Of a stretch of DNA of 8,696 nucleotides, positions 1 to 4,271 are shown piece after piece. Below the pieces are notes generated by a model that made no database searches, was not told where the DNA came from, and saw only the letters and a list, made by a program, of their open reading frames with translations. The stretch lies in assembly GCA_023488405.1 (NCBI GenBank), contig JAMDDW010000023.1, positions 1 through 8,696 of the forward strand. Reading direction: 5' to 3'. Both the position numbers and the translations under genes were made by a program. Positions within the stretch are counted from its first letter, which is position 1; every line of letters starts with the position of its first letter. The DNA is from Candidatus Parvarchaeota archaeon. Its GTDB lineage: Archaea > Nanobdellota > Nanobdellia > Parvarchaeales > Parvarchaeaceae.

Positions 1-491
1 CATAGGGATATGATGGCAGAGATCGATACAAACAAAATTATGTTTAAAACGTCTTTTGCGTATTTCCCTGCGTACTTGAAGTAGTATACTGTAAATATGA
101 CTGGAAGAATATAGACTAAAAGCGAAAAGACAGCAAGCAAGCTGCTATTAGAATTTAGATTGCCGTGCAGAGGGAAAACGTAGATATCTAAAAGTAGCAT
201 GTCCGAAAAGGCATACATTACAAACAAAAACAAAAGTATAAGAACTATGTTTATTATCTTTAATTTTTTATATTTCACGAGCAGCAATATCACTGCAGTA
301 GGTATAAGCAAACCTGCTATTATTATGTAAAGCAAATAGTAAAACGGGGAAGTCACGTTATAGTTTATTCCAGTCTGCAACGAAATTACCGAAAACAACT
401 TTAGATTTACACCTGCGAAAAGACTGCTTGCTATAAGTACTACTGTAAATATAGCTAAGAGTAGCAGGGCTATTCTGATATTTGTTTTCAT
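1..491 (-). CDS. Multi-pass membrane protein, C-terminus cut by window edge
   Basis: The minus strand reads open from an ATG at 491-489 to the window edge, giving 163 residues with no stop. The product is strongly hydrophobic, with about five likely membrane segments near residues 6-27, 44-67, 75-98, 114-134 and 146-163. Short polar loops separate them; one holds a Lys-rich stretch after segment 2 (KYKKLK), which suggests a cytosolic loop. The first segment begins right after MKTNIR and could act as a signal anchor. The start lies 19 bases after the stop of the upstream AAA+ gene on the same strand, and purine-rich GGAAG and AGAAGGT stretches precede the ATG, so the two are probably co-transcribed. 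No family motif is recognisable in the visible part, so no function is assigned. It could be a polytopic protease, transporter or other integral protein. Confidence 0.75.
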   Translation of the reverse strand, partial: MKTNIRIALLLLAIFTVVLIASSLFAGVNLKLFSVISLQTGINYNVTSPFYYLLYIIIAGLLIPTAVILLLVKYKKLKIINIVLILLFLFVMYAFSDMLLLDIYVFPLHGNLNSNSSLLAVFSLLVYILPVIFTVYYFKYAGKYAKDVLNIILFVSISAIISL

Positions 492-510
492 ACCTTCTTT
501 TAATTCTTCC

Positions 511-1173
511 TTATATTATACTGTTTGTTTTCTGGTCGTATAATGCAGAGCAGATAAGCAGTGCAATCCTTGGATTTCCCTTTGCTTTCTTGTATATCTT
601 TTCATACTCTGCTTCGGTGAAAGGGTCCAATAAATCTGATTTTGTAGGCCTTACTGAATTTAATCTATTTATTATTACTTGCTTCAAATCCTCCTTTGAA
701 AGCCCTTCAAGCTGGTATTTTTTGAATTGTTTGCTCTGTGATTTGAGTTCCTTTTCAATGCCTTCTTCTCTATTTTCAACTATTAAAATTGCAATTTTCT
801 GGCTTAGACTATACAAAAGGTCAATAACTCTTTGCTGGCTTAATTTGTCAAGCATTTCTATATTATTGAAATCATCAAGTTCCACAAGCATTTTTTTTGT
901 GGAATTTATATTTAGGTTTCTTATCTTATTGTAAACCGCTGGAGTAAACTCCTCCCTCATTATATCTATGTTTTTTGATTTCTTAAGTTCTTTTTCAACA
1001 GCATTTAAGAGGGTGCTTTTTCCCATGCCAGGGGCACCTTTAAGTACTACTATACCACCGTGCTCCATTGCTTCATTTACAAGTATTAACAGCTCTATCC
1101 TTTCATTGACTCTGTCTACTATAGTGTCATTTTCTGAATAGGTTATACTTATAAAAGGATTATTCCCTACCAT
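511..1173 (-). CDS. Compact ORC/Cdc6-like AAA+ ATPase
   Basis: This is a 220-residue P-loop NTPase. It has a Walker A (GAPGMGKS, residues 46-53), a Walker B-like strand ending in two acids (LVELDD, D100-D101), and a sensor-2-like GNPR motif with R202 followed by a hydrophobic helix. An NPF tripeptide near the N-terminus (residues 5-7) resembles the start of ORC/Cdc6-type and related AAA+ ATPases. Unlike Cdc6/Orc1 proteins (usually near 400 residues), it ends right after the AAA+ lid and has no winged-helix DNA-binding domain. It is therefore not a canonical initiator. An in-frame TTG at 1179 would add two residues, but the ATG at 1173 fits a leaderless transcript from the TATA box at 1202-1209. 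It probably leads a two-gene unit with the membrane protein downstream. The ATPase call is firm; the cellular role is unknown. Confidence 0.85.
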   Translation of the reverse strand: MVGNNPFISITYSENDTIVDRVNERIELLILVNEAMEHGGIVVLKGAPGMGKSTLLNAVEKELKKSKNIDIMREEFTPAVYNKIRNLNINSTKKMLVELDDFNNIEMLDKLSQQRVIDLLYSLSQKIAILIVENREEGIEKELKSQSKQFKKYQLEGLSKEDLKQVIINRLNSVRPTKSDLLDPFTEAEYEKIYKKAKGNPRIALLICSALYDQKTNSII

Positions 1174-1201
1174 AAACAATAAAGAGATATGATAGAGGAT
1201 A

Positions 1202-1209
1202 ATATTTAT
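1202..1209 (-). promoter_or_regulatory. TATA box for the AAA+ ATPase gene
   Basis: The minus strand reads ATAAATAT here, centred about 32 bases before the ATG at 1173. At the usual archaeal TATA-to-start-site spacing of roughly 27 bases, transcription would begin within a few bases of the ATG. Confidence 0.5.
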
Positions 1210-1225
1210 AGTTTTAAAACCAAAT

Positions 1226-1233
1226 GATTTAAG
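1226..1233 (+). promoter_or_regulatory. Weak TATA-like box for tRNA-Arg
   Basis: GATTTAAG-type sequence (ATTTAAG at 1227-1233) lies about 27-30 bases before the mature tRNA 5' end at 1259, the expected place for an archaeal TATA box. It is followed by AAGCT-AAAAA-AGCTT, a short inverted repeat (1231-1245). The match is modest. Confidence 0.35.
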
Positions 1234-1258
1234 CTAAAAAAGCTTTAGATTTCGAATA

Positions 1259-1332
1259 GCCCTCGTAGTTTAGCTTGGACAGAATACCGGTTTCCTAAAC
1301 CGGGCACCCAGGTTCAAATCCTGGCGAGGGCA
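1259..1332 (+). tRNA. tRNA-Arg (anticodon CCT)
   Basis: A complete 74-base cloverleaf can be drawn. The acceptor stem is GCCCTCG/CGAGGGC with discriminator A. The D stem is GTTT/GAAT with G-U closures, the anticodon stem CCGGT/ACCGG with loop TTCCTAA, and the T stem CCAGG/CCTGG with loop TTCAAAT. The anticodon is CCT, which reads AGG arginine codons. A20 in the D loop and C35 are both present; these are the known main arginine identity positions. There is no intron, and the 3' CCA is not encoded, so it must be added after transcription. The gene is divergent from the AAA+ ATPase and followed by T-rich sequence. Confidence 0.97.
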
Positions 1333-1335
1333 GAC

Positions 1336-1346
1336 TTTGATTGGTT
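1336..1346 (+). terminator. Possible T-rich terminator after tRNA-Arg
   Basis: TTTGATTGGTT begins three bases after the tRNA 3' end. Archaeal RNA polymerase typically stops at T-rich tracts. The same motif in the opposite orientation lies at 1571-1581, downstream of the convergent AIM24-family gene. This is position and composition only. Confidence 0.3.
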
Positions 1347-1570
1347 CATATTCCTTTTGTCTTTAAATAAAGTTTAATGCAAAGTGTAAATGTGGAATAT
1401 GAAAAAGGAAGAACATTTGAAAGTTAACTAAAGAATATTAAAAGTAATGGAGCACTACCAGAAAACAAAGAAGTTTTCTTTGAGTTAACAAACACTAATC
1501 AAACATAAGTTATACAAATAGCAAATTTTAAACGGCTTAATAAATACTGCCGAAATTAATAAAGGGCGTA

Positions 1571-1581
1571 AACCAATCAAA
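1571..1581 (-). terminator. Possible T-rich terminator after the AIM24-family gene
   Basis: On the minus strand this reads TTTGATTGGTT, about 43 bases past the stop codon of the AIM24-family gene. It is an exact inverted copy of the sequence just after the tRNA gene, so each convergent unit ends at the same motif. Function is inferred only. Confidence 0.3.
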
Positions 1582-1623
1582 ACTATCCCAGCGATATCAT
1601 TTAACTTTAAGACAAGATTACTA

Positions 1624-2295
1624 TTAGTTTCTTGGTATATAACGACCAATTTTTAATGCAAGCTGTTCAAGTGATATCGAATGAAGCCATACTTTTCCAG
1701 GGCCAGTTATCTTGGCAAAGAACAATCCTTCTCCCTCTAGTCCTCCAAGAACCATTGTTTTCATTCCGCCTATTCTATTTATAGAGTACTGCATATTCGC
1801 TTCGAAGGCAAGCACGTGACCTGCTTCAGCTTCTATGTTTTCGCCTTCTCCCAAGTTAATTTCTATTACTTGACCATGACCGTGTAGAAAAATCTTCCCA
1901 TTTCCGGAAAACTTTTCTAGGAAAATACCCTCTCCACCAATTAAGCCCTTAAAAAGCCCAGCGAATTTTGATGAATATGTAACAGAAGAATCCATGCAGA
2001 GAAAAGAATTATATTCAGCAAGTATGCCAGTTTCATTCAAAGAAATCTCTAATATCTTGCCAGGAAGAAAACCCGAAAAACCTGCTGTTCCAGGCCCATC
2101 CAATTTGAGAAGAAATACATCCGAGCCCGCTAAAAAATGGGAAAATGCTCCTTTCAAACCTCCGGTAGTAGCTTCGACTGTTGCATCCGATGATTTGAAT
2201 GTAATGTGGCCCGCTTCACACAGAATAGATTCTCCGCTTTTTATCTCTGCCTGTAAGTACTGTACTTCATTTCCTATTATTGTGTAATCTACCAT
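1624..2295 (-). CDS. AIM24/TIGR00266 family protein
   Basis: A 223-residue protein resembling the AIM24 family (TIGR00266, Pfam PF01987). It is built almost entirely of beta-strand stretches with many glycines. Recurrent features are an EAGHI/EAGHV element (near residues 27 and 157), a G-rich segment leading to FLAGSDVFLLKL, GEGIFLEKFSGNGKIFLHGHG in the middle, and a second GEGLFFAKITGPGKVWLHS repeat near the C-terminus. This internal duplication is typical of the double-stranded beta-helix family. The length matches prokaryotic members. The family's biochemical role is unclear; the yeast namesake is a mitochondrial protein. No membrane segment is evident. The ATG at 2295 is 26 bases from a TATA box and is shared back-to-back with the hemerythrin-like gene's promoter region. 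Confidence 0.9.
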   Translation of the reverse strand: MVDYTIIGNEVQYLQAEIKSGESILCEAGHITFKSSDATVEATTGGLKGAFSHFLAGSDVFLLKLDGPGTAGFSGFLPGKILEISLNETGILAEYNSFLCMDSSVTYSSKFAGLFKGLIGGEGIFLEKFSGNGKIFLHGHGQVIEINLGEGENIEAEAGHVLAFEANMQYSINRIGGMKTMVLGGLEGEGLFFAKITGPGKVWLHSISLEQLALKIGRYIPRN

Positions 2296-2317
2296 AAAAC
2301 CTATAATTTTTTCTAGT

Positions 2318-2325
2318 ATTTATTT
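2318..2325 (-). promoter_or_regulatory. TATA box for the AIM24-family gene
   Basis: The minus strand reads AAATAAAT, centred about 26 bases before the ATG at 2295. This predicts a leaderless or nearly leaderless transcript. Confidence 0.55.
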
Positions 2326-2364
2326 TTAGGTATTCAAATAAAAATAGAAATTCGTATATAACGG

Positions 2365-2373
2365 TTAAATAAA
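2365..2373 (+). promoter_or_regulatory. TATA box for the hemerythrin-like gene
   Basis: TTAAATAAA centred about 24 bases before the ATG at 2393. It is divergent from the AIM24-family promoter, about 48 bases away. No Shine-Dalgarno sequence sits before the ATG, consistent with leaderless translation. Confidence 0.5.
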
Positions 2374-2392
2374 TTGGCTTTCTTAACTCTAT

Positions 2393-2857
2393 ATGCTTGA
2401 CAGCGTTTTGACAAAAGACCATGAAAGAATTGATGCATACCTTAATGACTTCCTGCTTTCATTGAGTTTAAAGCCTGATACGGATAAGCTTGCGTTTATA
2501 GTATCCTCACTTAGAAATCACATGTTTTGGGAAGAAGAATACCTTTTTCCTGAAATATTCGAAGAGAATAAACTGAGGATTCAGGGTTTAGAGGCAGAGC
2601 ACGGCGCAATACTTAAATTGTTAGAGGAAGTGAAAAGGTTAATTTTCATAGATGAACTTGAGGATGCAAAGAAGAAAACACAAGCGGTTATGCGTGTCTT
2701 AAAAGGGCATAATGAAGCAGAAGAGGGTTATATTTATTTGGAGCTAGATAAATTGGAAAGTCAAAAACAGGCGGATCTTCTTCTTAAAGAAGTGGAGCAT
2801 GCATCTGCTCCAAAGGATTGGGTATGCAAGGTATTGCGTACAGGTTCATTAAAATAA
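2393..2857 (+). CDS. Hemerythrin-like (HHE cation-binding) protein
   Basis: A 154-residue, mainly helical protein with the ligand pattern of the hemerythrin/HHE four-helix bundle: H10 (KDHER), H43 and E47 (NHMFWEEE), H70 (EHGAI), and H106 with E110 (HNEAEE). Family members bind a di-iron centre through these His and acidic residues and may bind oxygen or nitric oxide or sense iron and oxidative stress. Which of these applies cannot be read from the sequence. There is no signal peptide or membrane segment, so it should be cytosolic. The C-terminal ~35 residues extend past the bundle and contain one Cys (WVCKVL). It has its own TATA box. The following gene starts about 30 bases downstream behind another TATA box, so the two need not be one operon. 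Confidence 0.88.
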   Translation: MLDSVLTKDHERIDAYLNDFLLSLSLKPDTDKLAFIVSSLRNHMFWEEEYLFPEIFEENKLRIQGLEAEHGAILKLLEEVKRLIFIDELEDAKKKTQAVMRVLKGHNEAEEGYIYLELDKLESQKQADLLLKEVEHASAPKDWVCKVLRTGSLK

Positions 2858-2858
2858 G

Positions 2859-2866
2859 TATTTATA
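2859..2866 (+). promoter_or_regulatory. TATA box for the orphan gene at 2891
   Basis: TATTTATA begins one base after the hemerythrin-like stop codon and is centred about 28 bases before the ATG at 2891. It suggests independent, leaderless expression of the next gene. Confidence 0.55.
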
Positions 2867-2890
2867 GGGGATTTCTTCTTAAATCTAGTG

Positions 2891-3622
2891 ATGATGCCGA
2901 AAAACGAAAGAGGTATTTTAGATGATCTTCTAAAGCAGAATTACATAACAGTTTCAGATGAACAGATATTGGATCTTATCTCTAAAAATGAGGATTTAAC
3001 CGTTCTTCAGTCAATGGACACATTTAACTGGTATAAAAACAACGGAGAAAGCAAGCATATAATAGCAAAAAAGGGAAGCAAGAACCTTACGTATCTGGAT
3101 AAAAACCTCGATTTATTCCTTGTAAACATGGAAAAACTGAAAGAAACCAGTAATTCATACGTAGTTTCATCTGAACTCTTCAATGAACATTTCTCCGAAA
3201 AAGACTCCATACCAAATTTGTCATTGCTTAATCTTTCAATTTATGACGGTTTGTTAACCAAAAGCCTTGACAATTACTCCCTTATAAAATCAGAAAGGTA
3301 CTTTGAATACCCAAATTTAAAAGAAGGAAGGGAAAACCTGAACAAAACCCTAAAGGCGAGGTTTTACAGCGAAAAGGAAAGCAATGGGATAACGCTGGTT
3401 TACAGGCAGACTATTAACAAAAATAAAGTACTGGGTTCTAGAATATATCTTTTGGATAAAGGAGAATTAAAGAACCTTGATAAAACAAAAAACGAGAGGT
3501 TGATATCCTTCATGGTGGCTGTTGACTACTGGCATGACAATGAATTAAGCGAAGGGAATGCAAAACTGGAGAAATTTGGTACGGGCTTGAATGTTCCTTC
3601 TTACATGTCCATGTATTACTGA
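2891..3622 (+). CDS. Uncharacterised soluble protein
   Basis: I do not recognise this 243-residue protein. It is rich in Lys, Asn, Leu and Ser, with no cysteine, signal peptide, membrane segment or nucleotide-binding motif visible. An N-terminal helical stretch (ILDDLLKQNYITVSDEQILD, about residues 9-28) is followed by mixed alpha/beta sequence, and the end (PSYMSMYY) is aromatic. Possible starts are GTG at 2888 and ATGs at 2891 and 2894. I chose 2891 because it lies at the right distance for a leaderless message from the TATA box at 2859-2866. The last seven bases overlap the 3' end of the convergent SWIM gene. Coding is supported by length, its own promoter and normal composition relative to neighbours; function is unknown. 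Confidence 0.75.
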   Translation: MMPKNERGILDDLLKQNYITVSDEQILDLISKNEDLTVLQSMDTFNWYKNNGESKHIIAKKGSKNLTYLDKNLDLFLVNMEKLKETSNSYVVSSELFNEHFSEKDSIPNLSLLNLSIYDGLLTKSLDNYSLIKSERYFEYPNLKEGRENLNKTLKARFYSEKESNGITLVYRQTINKNKVLGSRIYLLDKGELKNLDKTKNERLISFMVAVDYWHDNELSEGNAKLEKFGTGLNVPSYMSMYY

Positions 3623-3906
3623 TCAATTTTTAGTTTTCCGTTTTTTATTGCCAGGTTCACAGCGATTATGTGCGAGCAAAGCTTATCCTGTAGGGTATAC
3701 CATTTGCAATCACACTGCCATTTTTTATCTTGCGGCTTTTCATCAAAATACATTACGTTGTGCAGTTCGTTATCCCCTTGGACAAGGAAAGAAATGTGCT
3801 TTTGCGTTTTATAGTCTATCTTTACTGAATTGATTAATCTAATCCCTTTTATATAAAGCCTTTCATCTTTCTTTAGGTCTTTATCATCCAAGGTTTTTAA
3901 TTCCAT
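3616..3906 (-). CDS. Small SWIM zinc-finger protein
   Basis: A 96-residue protein with a C-terminal SWIM zinc finger, CxCx(9)CxH, formed by C65, C67, C77 and H79 (CDCKWYTLQDKLCSH). About 60 residues with beta-strand-like hydrophobic alternation precede it. SWIM domains bind zinc and are found in DNA- or protein-binding modules, for example in Swi2/Snf2 ATPases, transposases and the archaeal/eukaryotic Rad51-paralogue partner proteins. Here the finger stands almost alone, so it may be an adaptor. The start ATG at 3906 sits about 28 bases from the TATATATA box at 3931-3938, fitting a leaderless mRNA. The 3' end overlaps the convergent orphan gene by seven bases. It is divergent from the RNase P RNA gene. 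Confidence 0.8.
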   Translation of the reverse strand: MELKTLDDKDLKKDERLYIKGIRLINSVKIDYKTQKHISFLVQGDNELHNVMYFDEKPQDKKWQCDCKWYTLQDKLCSHIIAVNLAIKNGKLKIDQ

Positions 3907-3911
3907 GATAA

Positions 3912-3920
3912 TTTATTAAA
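3912..3920 (+). promoter_or_regulatory. TATA box for RNase P RNA
   Basis: TTTATTAAA is centred 26 bases before the predicted RNA 5' end at 3942. It lies between the SWIM gene start (3906) and that gene's own TATA box (3931-3938), so the two divergent core promoters overlap. Confidence 0.55.
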
Positions 3921-3930
3921 TGTAGACTGC

Positions 3931-3938
3931 TATATATA
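3931..3938 (-). promoter_or_regulatory. TATA box for the SWIM protein gene
   Basis: TATATATA (same on both strands) is centred about 28 bases before the minus-strand ATG at 3906 and only a few bases before the RNase P RNA 5' end. It is too close to serve the plus-strand RNA, so it is assigned to the SWIM gene. Confidence 0.55.
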
Positions 3939-3941
3939 ATA

Positions 3942-4238
3942 GCGGTATTGTATACAACAGACCTTTAACTTTTAATAGGTTAAGGGAGGAAGTCCGTTCA
4001 CCTTTAAAACTGAAGTGCAGTAATGCATTGCTGTAAAAGGCAGGCAACTGAGCAGAAACGATACCTGTTTCCAGTGCAAAGATATGATGCGAAAGCTGAT
4101 TGCTGGAAAAAGGATGAAACGGCAGACCTTCAGGGTGCAAACCGGTATTCCGGCGCTTAGTCGAATGTTGTTGCATCCAACTGAGAAGCTTTTGAACTAA
4201 AGCAGAGGGATGACAAAAAACGGGCTATTCAATACCGC
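3942..4238 (+). ncRNA. rnpB: RNase P RNA, archaeal type
   Basis: This 297-base RNA would be the catalytic subunit of RNase P, which removes tRNA 5' leaders. Its ends form a perfect 9-bp P1 helix (GCGGTATTG 3942-3950 with CAATACCGC 4230-4238). Other pairings are P2 (ACAACA 3954-3959 / TGTTGT 4166-4171), P3 (3962-3969 / 3979-3985), P5 (CCGTT 3994-3998 / AACGG 4219-4223) and a P19-like stem (CATCC 4174-4178 / GGATG 4208-4212). Conserved region I appears as GGAGGAAGTCC (3985-3995), and CR-V as GACAAAAAACGGGCTATT (4212-4229). GAGCAGAAACGATACC, GGATGAAACGG and CTTAGTCGAATG resemble the other conserved elements. Further hairpins are TGCAGTAA/TTGCTGTA (4016-4035) and TTTCCAG/CTGGAAA (4068-4109), the latter enclosing a GCGAAAGC GNRA loop. 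The 5' end matches a TATA box 26 bases upstream. The identification rests on structure and remembered consensus, not a search. Confidence 0.88.
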
Positions 4239-4240
4239 AA

Positions 4241-4248
4241 TTTATTTA
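4241..4248 (+). promoter_or_regulatory. TATA box for the DUF929 gene
   Basis: TTTATTTA is centred about 27 bases before the ATG at 4272, predicting a leaderless mRNA. It begins two bases after the 3' strand of RNase P RNA helix P1, leaving no room for a separate terminator. Confidence 0.6.
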
Positions 4249-4271
4249 AGCAGACAGGTATTAACATAAAA

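Larger units (their letters stand above)
1333..1623. other. Non-coding gap with inverted repeats between tRNA-Arg and the AIM24-family gene
   Basis: This 291-base AT-rich stretch lies between convergent units and holds no convincing gene. The only plus-strand frames starting with ATG that I noticed are very short (one of 16 codons at 1377-1427, one of 13 codons beginning near 1448). It contains an 11-base inverted repeat, TTTGATTGGTT (1336-1346) with AACCAATCAAA (1571-1581). It also contains a 10-base inverted repeat, TTCATATTCC (1345-1354) with GGAATATGAA (1394-1403), a GAAAAC/GTTTTC hairpin near 1460-1477, and a CGGC/GCCG pair near 1530-1550. A TATA-like TTTAAATAAA lies at 1362-1371. I cannot tell whether a small RNA is made here. 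Confidence 0.5.

Noticed and set aside
482..934. Plus-strand open frame of 150 codons
   Set aside because: It is antisense to the AAA+ ATPase, which has Walker motifs; the Ser/Phe/Leu-rich product is typical of a shadow of a Lys/Glu-rich gene.
1211..1220. GTTTTAAAAC palindrome between the AAA+ gene and tRNA-Arg
   Set aside because: A short AT-rich palindrome expected by chance at this composition, with no second copy seen.
1377..1427. 16-codon plus-strand frame in the gap after tRNA-Arg
   Set aside because: Too short to support, and it starts upstream of the transcription start expected from the TATA-like box at 1362-1371.
1994..2287. Plus-strand open frame of 97 codons
   Set aside because: Antisense to the AIM24-family gene, with no motif or promoter.
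3591..3833. Plus-strand open frame of 80 codons
   Set aside because: Antisense to the SWIM gene, whose zinc ligands and promoter support the other strand.
3916..4176. Minus-strand open frame of 86 codons
   Set aside because: It lies antisense to the RNase P RNA, shows no domain and has no suitable promoter; the RNA structure explains the sequence.
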